Shown here piece after piece: positions 19,280 to 29,876 of a DNA stretch of 64,000 nt. The stretch is taken from the NCBI GenBank assembly GCA_020744425.1, contig JAGMUV010000018.1, forward strand, positions 930,001 to 994,000, written 5' to 3'. The position numbers and the translations under genes were made by a program. The DNA is from Dactylonectria macrodidyma. Lineage: Eukaryota > Ascomycota > Sordariomycetes > Hypocreales > Nectriaceae. The notes below the pieces were generated by a model. That model saw only the letters and a list, made by a program, of their open reading frames with translations. It did no database searches and had not been told where the DNA came from. The first letter of the stretch is position 1, and each line of letters starts with the position of its first letter.

Positions 19280-21684
19280 TTAATATGTATCCATTTCGAA
19301 TCCAAGTTCGTTGAGAAAGCAGAAGCCTTGGCTGAATACCTCCCCCAATGAGTCTGGGTCCTGGCTCCACCAGATGCTGTCTTCTCTCATGGCCGAATCG
19401 CAAGCCCCCGAGACTCCACCTGCACCCTTGGACACAGCAACATCGTTGCTAATAGCTAGTGACTCTGTAGGATTAGAGATATCCGCCATTTGAAGCCGGG
19501 CTGGCGAAAGCTGAACCTCTGAATTGGGCGCGGTGATTAGAGCAGGCGTGGCTGTGGGGTTTACCAGTGTAGGCGTTGACTGCATGCCATGACTCTGTAA
19601 ATCTCTGTTGCCATCGTCGCTCACATACGTGGAGATATAGTCGGGGGATAGTGCTGCATCAAGTCTGTTGGTAAGACACACAACTTCATCGTCAGAAGTG
19701 CGATTTCCGTCAGGACCGTGTGCACTCTGCGATATGATAGTCTGGGCCTGGGAAAATTGCTGTTTCATATTTGCATGCTGATAGGTTTAGAAAAGATGTC
19801 ATGGAAGAAGGACGATGGGGACATACAAGTGGCTTCAAAGTCTTCCAGTAGTCGCTAAGCTCGCCAACAAGCTTGAGATGCACCTTGGCGCGCTCAAGCC
19901 GCTCGACGGTGAGAATGCGGAGGGCGAGGAAATAACGCAATTGGATAGCCGCGCACACGTATGCACCGTATCCTACTATAGGCCACAGCTTGGAAACTGC
20001 TGTCCTTTGTGCCACAAAATGTTGTGAAATGTTCGTCATGATGGTGGAGTGTTTCAATGCTTGCTCGGCAGCGAGTCGCAGCACGCTGCGTGAGATCTTT
20101 GGTGTCTGCATACTGCATGAAAGAACCGGTACGAAGGACGAGTGAAGGTAGGCGACGCAAAGGTGGTACAGGTAGTTCAAGGAGCACTGGCGACCTAGAT
20201 GCCTAGGAGTGTTTCCGGTGCCAGGACTACTCAAGTCATATCGAAGCGAGGGATCCATGCGATCATAGAGGCTTTCCAGCTTTTGGTCCAGAAGTAATAT
20301 TTTCGAGGCCCATTGAGACGGGCCGCAGCCGCCCTGCTGAAGGGATTGGACGAATTGTTGTACTTCCCACCTGTCTGATGTTAGATTCGCTACCTAAACA
20401 CTGAGCTTTATGCGTACCAGAGTCCCTGAGTGACCACCAGAGAGGCGTTGAAGCCTAGTTTGAGACCAGAGCTAGCGTTTCCAATCTCGAGAATTGTACC
20501 TTCTTTGTCGAGACAGTGGGTGAAGCCAAGTGCAGAATCGTCGGCATTGTCCAATGGCAAGGGACATCCTGCCACGTCGGCCCAGCAAGTGGTCCGGAAC
20601 TGAGCGTTTTCCTGGCTTGCGCACTGGGTCAGCCAGCAAGCCCAGAAGCAACCGAGCCTGAGCTGTTGATCGATGGTAGAGTTTGTCGGCCATTGTTTCT
20701 TGGTTTGGCCAAACTGCAACAGGCGACAAGTTCGATGAGCAACGCCCGTGTGCATATTCGTCCGTACGGTCTCGGATCTCGCGAACCAGAACAGTGCCAA
20801 GGTCTGGCATGCTTGGACGTTCTCCATGCAAGGTTTGTCTGCGTGCATCAGCGCTCCCTGGCTGGCTTGCTCAGCCCATCGCTGCCCTATAGCAGACCAA
20901 TCTGCACGGGCGATTTCAGAGACGCCGATTTCCCCTTCCGTTAAGCCGCCCGGCACTTGAGTGAGGAACCTGGGAGGCATATTAGTAACGAGACGACGTA
21001 GCGCAATTTCAGCAAAGGCATTACAAGGATGCAAACGCAAAGACGGCCAAGGAGATGTAACTCGGTAGCTTTCCTGCATCGTGGTCTCGGAGGAAGCGCT
21101 GCTTATGAAAAAGTAACTCGGCTTCGTAGTATCTCTCGAAGTATATTTCGGCGAGGAGAAGAGCGACTTCATTTGAAAGGCTCACCCCTTGCCAGTTATC
21201 TGAGTTCGCCGGCGAGTCATGAACGAGTTGAGGCGATCTTGACAAAGGGACAGCGCGCGCGGGACCATCATTTCTGGGTCGTGTGACGAGTTGGTTCGAC
21301 GGTGTCGCGTCAGCGCTCCCGGCGTGGTTGATGGCGTTATCAACGAGACGAAGGGCGTGGGAGGATACCTGAGCTGAATCCTCGAGAACTTGGGGCATAT
21401 GCTCAGCGACCGGTAAGACATTGGACGTGGACGCGGAAGCCGAGCGGTCTCTCGCGCGCTCTAGCGCAAGTCTCCTGCGGTCAGGGGGAGAAGGATAGAC
21501 GCATGTACCCCTTGCGCGTTCGCAGCGGCGACAGACAGGATGCTCGCGCGTACAGCGCAGCTGGACGAGATATCAGCAGGGTAGCCATAGTGGGGTCCGG
21601 CAGGGAAGCCGGGGGGAGAACGATCTGCCGAACCTTTTGCTTGCGGCATCGCAGGCATGCGACAGAGGGGGTGGTTCGGTTCAT
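19280..21684 (-). CDS. Zn2Cys6 transcription factor (726 aa)
   Basis: Nuclear DNA-binding regulator. Five exons, introns 19778-19826, 20371-20417, 20970-21024 and 21561-21633; phases agree and the coding length is 2181 nt. The first intron falls within the zinc cluster and its removal restores C10-x2-C13-x6-C20-x6-C27-x2-C30-x6-C37 (ACLRCRKQKLRC then HPVCRRCERARGTC). A fungal-type middle homology region follows: FERYYEAELLFHKQ, SYISLAVFAFASLFL, then the WSAIGQRWAEQA and RLGCFWACWLTQC blocks, the last typical of fungal_trans domains (RR/LxW..W..D type). The C-terminus is acidic and Ser/Thr-rich, as expected for activation. Its start faces the start of an MFS gene 552 bp away, a common regulator/transporter arrangement, so control of that transporter is likely. 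Target compounds cannot be read from sequence. Confidence 0.88.
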
Positions 21685-22236
21685 GGCTTGGCTGCTTCGG
21701 CGTTCGGTCGAGTGAAGGCGATGTTTGATAGGAGGTGGTTCATGGTGGAGATTCGGAGGAAGATGGAACGCGTCGCGGGGTTGGGGATATGGTCGGGCCG
21801 AACACTTAGTTCATCCGATGAGGGGGTCGGACCGATGATCTCCAAGGGGGGGAGTTCGCCTCGGGTTATTCGCAACTGTTTCACAGACAACTAGACATCG
21901 TGTCAACTACCTAATTCATGACCAATTCACACACCTTGATATGACCAAAGACCAAGTCCCTATACACAAACGACGCCATCTTCTCCCCGTGGGGTAACAA
22001 GCAACCCCATGACCCCATCTACGGCAGATGAGTCCGGGGCATCTAGGCCATCCCCGCAATCTCGCTTCTCTTTTTAAGGTATGAGCTTAAGAGCTCGTTT
22101 TGATATATAGTTGCCCGAGCCATCGATCCACTTACCACTACCCATCCTCAGATTCTCTCAACACCTCCAACAAGAGTGACAAGTTCTAACCCCAGTTCAT
22201 CTTGACACATCCACCATCCATCCTTTGGCCTACAAA
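21685..22236. promoter_or_regulatory. Divergent promoter, Zn2Cys6 regulator and MFS transporter
   Basis: Shared upstream region of two divergent genes. It contains two CGG-N-CCG inverted motifs (CGGGCCG at 21794-21800 and CGGACCG at 21828-21834), the arrangement many Zn2Cys6 dimers recognise, close to the regulator's own start. A purine/pyrimidine-rich segment precedes the transporter ATG. Confidence 0.5.
21794..21834. promoter_or_regulatory. Paired CGG-N-CCG motifs
   Basis: CGGGCCG and CGGACCG, 34 bp apart start to start. Zn2Cys6 proteins commonly bind CGG half-sites; the same pairing appears before the fumarylacetoacetase/cupin genes. Function is inferred. Confidence 0.4.
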
Positions 22237-23990
22237 ATGGCAGACATAGAAAAGAAGAGCGAGGCGTCAGCCGAGTCTATGCTGGTCGAGGACGCTAACG
22301 TGCTGCTCTACGGTGAAGACGGTCAACTGCGCAAACTGCCCATCCCGTCGTCTGATCCTAATGACCCGCTCAACTTCAGCATTTGGCGCCATCGATTGAT
22401 TGTCGCGGCCGTCTGCATCTACGGTGTCGCCGGCTTTGGCGTCATCCAGAACACGCCCCTCTTCTTTGGCAGCCTCATCGCCGAATACATGGCCGAGTCG
22501 CGTGGCGTAAGTTTTTTCCTCCCTTCCCTTCATCTCTTGCCCTCGTAGATAGTTACTGACACGCGTATCACACAAAGACTTTTGATCCATCTCGTATCGT
22601 TGACCTCGCGAGCTATCCATCGCTATGCATGGGTCTTGGTAACTTTTTGTTCGTCCCGCTGTCCATGGCATTGGGGCGTCGCGGAGCCTTCCTCTTGAGC
22701 AACACCGTCCTTCTTGGTGCCGTCATCTGGGCAGCCAAATCCACCTCTTTTGAGTCTCACCTGGGTGCCCGATGTCTCCAAGGTCTTACGGCTGGTGTTG
22801 CAGACTGTCTTGTGAGTAACTCTTGGAATTAAAAATAAGAGCAGAACTGACGCGTAACTTCTTAGCTTCCCATTATTGTACTGGACATCTCCTTCCTCCA
22901 TCGGCGTGGCGCTCGTCTCGTCGTATACTGGACAATGACCGCCGTCGGCGCATCCTCGCTTCTCGTCGCAGTGCCCTACATCGTCGACCACTCCAACGGC
23001 AACTGGCGCATATCCTACTGGTTCTGGACGGCCTTTGTTGCTCTCTCGCTCGTCTTGGTCACGTTTTGCGTTCCCGAGACCCTGTTCCACCGCCGTGCAG
23101 CATCATTGATGGGCCAGATCCATGCCACGGACACTTACGGAACACACCGCATCTTTTCTAGTGCCGAGGAAGCAGAGGCTGCTGGTTTCGTTCTTGACGA
23201 CAACATCGGAGCCGATCAACAGGTGGTCCCTGAAAAGTCCTACCGTTACCAGTTTGCCCCCATCCACCTCCAGAAGCCGGGTCCCTTGGGTCGCTTCCTC
23301 CGCGCGTATAAGGAGATCTTCCTTTGCATCCTGATCCCCGGCACGTTTTGGGTCCTGGCTCTCAACAGCATCCTCTTCGGTGGCATCGTCGTCCTCAGTC
23401 TCACGTACAGCCAGCGCCTCGAGATGCCACCATGGCACTTCTCTCCCGACAGCGTCGGAACTGTTCAGGTCGGCGCGGCCATCGGGTCTCTGGCTTCTCT
23501 CGTCCTCGGTGCCGCGGCGGAGCCAATCAGCAGTTTCTTCACGCGCCGAAACAGAGGCGTCCGCGAGCCTGAGCATATCCTCCCCAACTTCATCGTCCCG
23601 AGCATCTTGGCGTTTGCTGGCCTGGCTCTGTACGGCGTCATCGGCGCACACCCAGAAAAGTACAGCTGGGTTGGGATCCACGCCGCCTTTGCTCTGTTCT
23701 ACTGCGGCTTCTGTGCCATCTCTGCCATAACCGGAATGTGGCTCGGAGAGCTCCTCCCACACATGTCTGGCCCGGCCATTGTCTTGGCTTGCGGAGGAAG
23801 GAATGCTGTGGCTTTTGGTTTCGGCGATTCGCTCACTGGCTGGATCGCACACATCGGGTTTTGGGAGACCTATACCCTGCTAGGTGGTATCCTTATGCTC
23901 CTTGGATCTCTCTCGATTCCGCTCTTCTTTGTCAAGAAGAGAATCCGCAAGGCAATGGCGGCGTCGCACTGGTTGAAGTGGCTGAAGTGA
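22237..23990 (+). CDS. MFS transporter, DHA1-type (542 aa)
   Basis: Plasma-membrane proton-coupled exporter or importer by family. Introns 22507-22577 and 22812-22865; coding length 1629 nt. The N-terminal cytoplasmic leader ends in DPNDPLNFSIWRH, the block that precedes helix 1 in many fungal MFS drug/H+ antiporters and anion:cation symporters. About twelve hydrophobic segments are visible: one pair before the first intron, LGNFLFVPLSMALGRRGAF (motif A region) after it, then helices up to a long central loop (residues about 245-310, HRRAASLMG to YRYQFAPIHL), then six more, ending in a basic KKRIRKAMAASHW tail. The divergent Zn2Cys6 gene suggests co-regulation. Substrate cannot be told from sequence. 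The ATG at 22237 was chosen because it gives the standard leader. Confidence 0.9.
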
Positions 23991-24304
23991 AGTTGGAGCT
24001 AGATTGCTCAAAACATTAGCTCCCGATTGAAATTTGTTTTGGTTACTCATCTTGTTTCTGACGGATTGTATCACGATTCGCCCTTTGGAACACTAACTAT
24101 ATTAAATTGAGTTTTAACTTAGCTTAACTCGATGTAAGACCGAATCTCATATCTGCTACTTGTCATCCTCTATATTTGCTTGTAATATTGACCAAGATGT
24201 CTTGAGAAACCCTCCTAGTTCCTCACCTCCAGCAGTGATAATAACTTCGGATACTCATTTGCTCTTTCACTTTAATCCGAAGCTAACCTAGGTCGCCCCT
24301 CTAG
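23991..24304. other. Intergenic
   Basis: AT-rich trailer of the transporter gene. The last 20 bases (GCTAACCTAGG... to CTCTAG) resemble an intron 3' end that belongs to the fragment that follows, but no first exon is present. Confidence 0.45.
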
Positions 24305-24681
24305 ATCGTGTGCAATATTATCGACGATGTTCAGGGCGAGATCCTTGCCCTCGTTAACCTGCTCAATACTGGTGAGTGTTTGAGGCGTCACATAAGTCAA
24401 TCGCCCCTCAAGGAAAGAATTACTACTTTCTCCCTACAGAGGCCGTCGCCTTTGTCGAGAAGGAGCTCCAGAGCCTCCACGACGCCTTCTCCGCCCTCAT
24501 CCATCACACTCTAACACTCATCCTCAGTATCATCGGCCATCTTGACGAGCGCAACGCTACTGGCGTCGTCAGGGAGATCCTCATCGTTGCCAACAATCTC
24601 AAAGCTAGTCTCGGCAGCGTCGTCGCTCTTATCACCGGTAAATTTCTTACTACAACTACGGCAGAACATATGCAAATATAG
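24305..24681 (+). pseudogene. 5'-truncated remnant of a small helical secreted-type protein
   Basis: After an intron-like acceptor (TCTAG) the frame reads VCNIIDDVQGEILALVNLLN, then an intron at about 24373-24440 (donor GTGAGT, acceptor CTACAG) joins it to EAVAFVEKELQSLHDAFSAL and a hydrophobic helix HHTLTLILSIIGHL, ending KASLGSVVALITG. The pattern of amphipathic helices resembles small secreted fungal proteins, but no ATG or signal peptide precedes it within the preceding 300 bp. It is therefore probably the remains of a gene that lost its first exon. I do not recognise the family with certainty. Confidence 0.45.
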
Positions 24682-24972
24682 CGGGCGCTTCTAGCACTGG
24701 GTTTCTTTTATACAGAACATTGGTGTGTCTTTTATTCATACGGCCATGTCACTCAGTTTTACGTAGCATTGAGTATAGCAGAAGTCGATTAATAGAACAT
24801 ATGTTCCGAGGAAAAACTTGTATAGTGGACTATGGTCTCCTACCTCGGCCTAACGCGGTCTGTTGATTGATAGAGGCCCCTCTGTACCGCTTTGCCCCTT
24901 CCTCGCAACTATATTCCACCCTGACTGGGTCTGTGATTGCTCTGGTCCCTTGGGGGGGAACAAAAGTAGAAA

Positions 24973-26091
24973 TCATCGTGTTGTTCCGTGAAAGAAAATG
25001 GACTGAAAATCGAGCATTGGGATCCTGGACAGTCTTTGTAGAGCCCTGATATCCTTGGGCCTGAGCTTAGCCTTAGCCTCCAGTCCGGCAGCATTGAGCA
25101 TGCTTTCATCTTCTGTAGCCAGCATCTAGCCATTCCAAATTTAGTACCCATAAGCATCTCACAGCTCCTGCATCCCAGGAGGGAGAAGGGGGGGAGGGGG
25201 TTAACGCTTACAGAATAGGACTGCCACGTTTCAAGCATGTCACTGAGGTCATGGCGATTATCCAAGCTTCCAGGCTCTCGCGTGTAGAGAAACTCATCGA
25301 AGAGGTTCCACACCTCATCGTCCTCGGGTCCGTCACTTTCATTCGGCGCAAGGATGGTGGTCAAATTACGGAACTCCGAAAATTCCATGCCTTCAGGCTT
25401 CTGAGCTTGAAAGCCGGGTTCCCCAGCCCTTTTCAAAAGGTCCGCAAAATCCTGGGCCAGGGGTGGCTGATCGTGGATAGGCGCGTCGTCCCGTTCATCA
25501 ATTTGCCGACCTCGCTCGACTTTCCACTGCAGTACTAATCGTTCGGCCCCACCGTCGAGGAGGTAGTTTCCGTCCATCATGCTGCTAGCCTTGATACCAC
25601 GAAGATTGAATGTCGAGCGAGTTACTGGATTGACGCGCTTGAGGTAGCTGATTTGTGAGAAGTCGGCAATCATCTCAAAGCATCGAAGGTGGTAAAAGTC
25701 TATGGCGGTCGGTCGGTCAGTCGCATATTGTAGGGCAAAAGCTTTGAGCACTACTGCTATCTTTATTCATACCTGCGGTTCCTTCCCTGCCCCTCATGAA
25801 GTTTCCATAATCCATTGAAGGGTTGAGCGCGATGCGGTACTGGCCGGGGTTGATAGGTCCTTTGGTACAGGTTGGCAGCTTACATCGAGAGCCCCTACTC
25901 GAAGGAGGAGCCGTTTCAATGAAGAACAACGCTGTGACTCCAGGCGTAAAGCGAGGAGGAGAGCCGTCGGATCGTCGCGGCAGGCCCATATGGTCGCGAA
26001 GCATCTCGATGTTAATCCGGAGGGGATCGCTTTCGCTGTTGTTGTCCTCGACCATCAGGCTAGATGGCGATGATCCAGCGTTAAGGGCCAT
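24973..26091 (-). CDS. PARP-type zinc-finger protein (319 aa)
   Basis: Three exons, introns 25126-25211 and 25700-25772; 960 nt in all. The second exon boundary falls within a motif that, once spliced, reads CKLPTCTKGPINPGQYRIA ... DFYHLRCFEMIADF. This has the ligands of a PARP-type zinc finger (two Cys, then H-x2-C) with the usual R-x-A after the first pair and the aromatic-H-x2-C-F ending; spacing of the first Cys pair is x4 rather than x2. PARP-type fingers bind DNA breaks or structured DNA. No catalytic ADP-ribosyltransferase domain is present. The C-terminal half is acidic, then lysine-rich (LEAKAKLRPKDIRAL). Start uncertain: an upstream in-frame ATG at 26115 would add eight residues. 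A DNA-binding accessory role is inference only. Confidence 0.68.
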
Positions 26092-27344
26092 ATTTCCGCT
26101 GAGAAAAATAAACAAAGGTAGACGATAGAGATGGTCGGATTGGATTCACGAAACTCTGCGTGGTCACGGCTATCATAAGGCAAGCCCTAAAGTCAGGAAA
26201 GAAGGCAGGAGCAGGAAAGAAGGTGATGTTCTTGAAGGATTTAGGCAACCACATAGAAGGGCCTAGGGGCGTCACATGGAAGTGCTCAGGGGGCCTGATT
26301 CGTTTCAAGTGGTTACATTTACGAACCAACAGCATAGTACGGGCCAATCTGAAGGGAAAAGGGCCGGTAAACTTTGGTCGGCTGAGGTCCTAGGATTTAA
26401 CCAAACTCGTGCTATGATTGGCACTCCGTTGGAATATGATGAGTGCATAAAAGTGATAGACTAGCCTGGCGGCTATTATGCATTTCTGATTCCCCAATTC
26501 TCAGGGGGTTCCACGAGCCGTTACAGCCTTACTTCGTAGCACGCAGGACCACGCTGGTCTAAGATTTCATCAAGGTCGTCCGCTCCACTTTGGCGAACAA
26601 CATAGATCCCACGACGGATCACCGAAAAATTCAACTACCAAAAAAAAAACTTTCTTTTGAGAACTTCTAGTCAGCCTTAAATATGGGCAAGCCAGTCAGT
26701 GGTATGGGTGACGGACAAGAGTCATAGGGCGGCGCAGAGCTTTAAGGTTTAGGTTTCAGGTTTACGCGCATCTACCATCACTCACCCACTACTTCTTGAA
26801 ATAATAAGCCCTTCTTTACCCGATTATTTTCTTATTTTTTTCTTTTTTAGAATTACAGAGCGGGGGAGGCAGGGGGCTGGCGTGTTCAGGGAAGGCGTCG
26901 AAGAAGAATGCTGCACGGATTGATCACATGTAAGGAGAAGTTTTGGGCCTTCTCGGGGTCAGAAAAAGATATGTAGAGCTTGGGGCGAACGTGGGTGAGC
27001 CACTATGAAACTGAAGTGAGCGTCGCCTGAGCCAGGTGCGGCCAAGGCTGAGCGCCCCTGAATTACCCTAAGCAAAAGCGGCATTGCATTACATGGGCAA
27101 GACAGCCCCATAGCGCCCAGTTGGGGGTCGTAGAACAGGCGTTATAGCATATACGCAGTATTTCCTATGAAGGCTGTTGTCCATCGCTTCCAAGCGTTAT
27201 CTCAACTGTTCCCCTAACCCTACATCCAGTACTCGCACTATTGCACCGTCTGTGCCGTCGAATGTTATCTTCAAACAGAATGTGAATTTGATCAACTATT
27301 CACTATACAGAAGCGTAAACAAAGCCCACAACCTAGTTACATAG
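26092..27344. other. Intergenic
   Basis: About 1.25 kb without a convincing coding frame. An A-run at about 26640-26649 and several T-rich stretches at 26830-26850 are the only low-complexity features I see. Confidence 0.5.
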
Positions 27345-28889
27345 TTATAGAACGGCCCGAGGCCCCACGAGTCGGCTTCGCATGGTTCCTAATCCAATTC
27401 CGTCTTCGCCCGCCCTCACAGTCATGCATACCTCGTCTCCATCCTCAAGCCAGGTCAACTTGTCTCCCTTAACCACTTCAGTGGCGATTCTTCCACCTTC
27501 CGTAAGCTCAAAGAGGCAGCCCAACGTTCGAAGAGTGGGGTCGTCGCCCTACACTTGGTTAGAGAATAAGACTAATTGCGGAAACGCGGGCTAGATTACG
27601 TACTGGGGATGATATCGTTCCTGTTCCAATGAGATCTCCAGTGCTCAACCCGCATCCAGATGATGCCAGATGTGCTAGCATTTGTCCAGGCGACCAACGG
27701 AGGTCACGTAGATTTGACATTGAAGTTAGTAAAGGCTCGGCTGATGAGCTCGGTCCTAGCCGCAGTCAGCAGTTTGCCTTGATTCTGGTGCAATCATATT
27801 GACTCACTGTATACAGACACTTCTATCTGCATATTCCAAGTGGATTCAGCTTTCTCGTGACGCAAGTGAGCAGCCCCAGCAGTACCTCCCGTAGTCAGAT
27901 CAGTTGCCGAGGAAGCGCACCTAGTACCCCGCAGAGCATCGAGCGTGACAACCCAAGGAGAAATACTAGTCGCAAATGCCTTCCCGTTGAACGGTCCAAG
28001 AGGCGTCATCTCCGCGAATTGAGCATCTCTCGCAGACCAGTCGTTTAGTATCACGAACCCGAAAATGTGGTCCTCAGCCTGGTCCGCCGTGATGGTCTCG
28101 CCTTTGGGGACTGGTTTCGATACGAAGACGCCTAGTTCCGCTTCGTAATCCATCCGATTGCTAGGTCCGAAGGTGTAGATTCCCGCTTCTCCGGTTGGGA
28201 TGATTGCTCGCGGGCGATGGACAGGCTTGCTACCAACAATGACGGACGATGCTCGACTGTTGTAACCCAGGGGCATGGCATAATGGCCTGGAGGGGTTGT
28301 TGCCCCAGCAAGTCTGCTGCACTATTCTCTTGTTAGTTTTACTTTCTTGATTCGTACACGTGTCTAAGAAAATACATGCGTTTGACACATGGGTATCAGC
28401 GCACATAAAGTCTGTGAATGCGCCGATGCCGAATGGTAGGTGCATTTTAGCGTTCCCCATGAGAACAATGACATCTCCGTTAGAGGAATTCTCCTGTAAT
28501 AAGGGCGACTCTGGGCTCCCAAGCCATTCGATAAGAGTGAGGCGCACATGTCGACGTGTTGCCAAGGGCAGACTAGCAAACCTATTTAGGCTGTCCTGCT
28601 CAAATACAGAACCAGCATCATGGCTACTCTGATCGCTGTCACTTGGTAGGTAGACTTTGAGCCGACCAGATCGCTCAAGAGCGGAGAGGTCAACAATAAC
28701 GTCACCGATAGCTGCGCCAACGCGCTTCTGTGGCTGTGAGGTATGAAGCGGTTAGTTCCCCATACGGGCAGAGACTTGTAGACTGATGGTCCATCGGCAT
28801 ACCTTCTGTGGAGTACTGAATACTCCAAAGGGTACATTCCCCCGCGTGAACGGACTTCCTTGGGGTATCTCAATTGGCCAGCGACTCAT
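27345..28889 (-). CDS. Fumarylacetoacetase-type hydrolase (433 aa)
   Basis: Cleaves a C-C bond in fumarylacetoacetate or a close analogue, the last step of tyrosine/homogentisate degradation. Five exons; introns 27549-27603, 27741-27807, 28314-28359 (acceptor may be 3 nt different) and 28728-28802; 1302 nt. Full-length FAH architecture: N-terminal beta domain (SRWPIEIPQGSPFTRGNVPF, IGDVIVDLSAL) and C-terminal hydrolase domain. Metal and catalytic positions match mouse FAH: Asp135 and His142 in TDFMCADTH (same spacing as Asp126/His133), the acidic pair in MDYEAELGVF, Asp in ILNDWSARD, then TPLGPFNGKAF, and GDLIGTGTISSP and FLEDGDEV-like WLEDGDEVCM at the end. Cytosolic, no signal. It is divergent from a cupin gene rather than next to homogentisate dioxygenase, so it may be a paralog serving another aromatic pathway. 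Confidence 0.88.
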
Positions 28890-29300
28890 GGTTACGGAAT
28901 TGGAAGAATCTTGGCTTCTTTAGCTAAGCAATCGCTTGTAGGAAGAGCTGGCTGCAGTCTCAATGATAAACGACCAACGCACTCTCATTGTTCGCAACAT
29001 GTGAAAATCAATCGGGCCGCTATGATTCTTTCCATACTCATATGCCGGAATCCATTACTCCAACTTTGAGGTTATTCACCTCTGGCCGCGGCAATCATGC
29101 CCGAAGCCGAATCTCAGGTTTGGGTGTGTGTGGTTCGGCCCGATCTGTTCGGCCCGACTAACGCTCAGGCGGGTTGATAGGCCAGCAATGAAAACAACCA
29201 AATCGGTTCCCCTTGCTCGTTTCTTGTTTACTCAATTGACTCCGTTCTGCATTGTTTGACCTCTCACAATACCAATTGTCCTATCAGCTCAGCTCCCACC
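28890..29300. promoter_or_regulatory. Divergent promoter, fumarylacetoacetase-type gene and cupin
   Basis: 411-bp region between two divergent start codons, containing a duplicated 11-mer GTTCGGCCCGA at 29133-29143 and 29147-29157. Confidence 0.5.
29136..29156. promoter_or_regulatory. Paired CGG-N-CCG motifs
   Basis: Two copies of CGGCCCG, 14 bp apart, within the duplicated 11-mer. CGG inverted repeats with one central base are a known Zn2Cys6 site type. The spacing puts both copies close to the same helix face after about one and a third turns. Binding is inferred. Confidence 0.45.
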
Positions 29301-29876
29301 ATGACAGGATCAGAATACAAGCGGTTCAGCAACCCTCTGCCTCAACCAAATCGGTTCATCACGACAAATAATGCGGACGGCAAGGCAATCTACTCCAAAC
29401 AGCTCTCGCGGCCTGTCGACTTCTGGCCCGTTGGCCCTGAAAATGAGCCTGCTGGCTTTGGCCTCGGCTATGCCACTTCGTCGGTCCCGGTTCGACTGAC
29501 AAACGACCAAGATCTAGCCGAAATGACGACCAACTACAACAAACGCAAACAAAGCGGCCTTGTCAAAAAAGGAGGCACCATTGTGCGATACGTCGATTAT
29601 CCGCCCAAGGCTAGTTCGCCAATGCACCGCACCGTGAGCTGCGACTACGCCATAGTCCTAATCGGCGAGATGGAGTGTCTCTTGGATTCAGGCGATACAC
29701 GAATCGTTAAGCCTGGAGATATTTTGGTCCAGCGAGGCACCATGCATCAGTGGATCAACCATAGCGAGAACTGGGCAAGAATGTTATATGTCTTGCTGGA
29801 TGCCTCATTAGTGATGGATGGTCACTTGCTTGATGAGTCACTTGGCGATATGCGAGGCGTATCAGCGTCAATTTGA
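29301..29876 (+). CDS. Small cupin-domain protein (191 aa)
   Basis: Single exon. One cupin barrel: motif 1 region PMHRTVSCDYAIVLIGEMEC has one histidine (the usual second histidine is replaced by Arg and the acidic position by Asp) and motif 2 region KPGDILVQRGTMHQWINHS keeps its histidine, so metal binding may be partial. The family is frequent in fungal secondary-metabolite and aromatic-degradation loci, with activities ranging from decarboxylase and isomerase to none proven. N-terminal segment RFSNPLPQPNRFITTNN and the GTIVRYVDYPPK strand are typical. Cytosolic. It is divergent from the fumarylacetoacetase-type gene and may act in the same pathway. I chose the ATG at 29301, 15 codons inside the open frame, as it is in a CACCATGAC context and gives the normal length. 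Confidence 0.82.
   Translation: MTGSEYKRFSNPLPQPNRFITTNNADGKAIYSKQLSRPVDFWPVGPENEPAGFGLGYATSSVPVRLTNDQDLAEMTTNYNKRKQSGLVKKGGTIVRYVDYPPKASSPMHRTVSCDYAIVLIGEMECLLDSGDTRIVKPGDILVQRGTMHQWINHSENWARMLYVLLDASLVMDGHLLDESLGDMRGVSASI

Noticed and set aside
23103..23852. 249-codon minus-strand frame inside the MFS gene
   Set aside because: Rich in D, E, R and S as expected for the reverse of membrane-helix codons; no motif.
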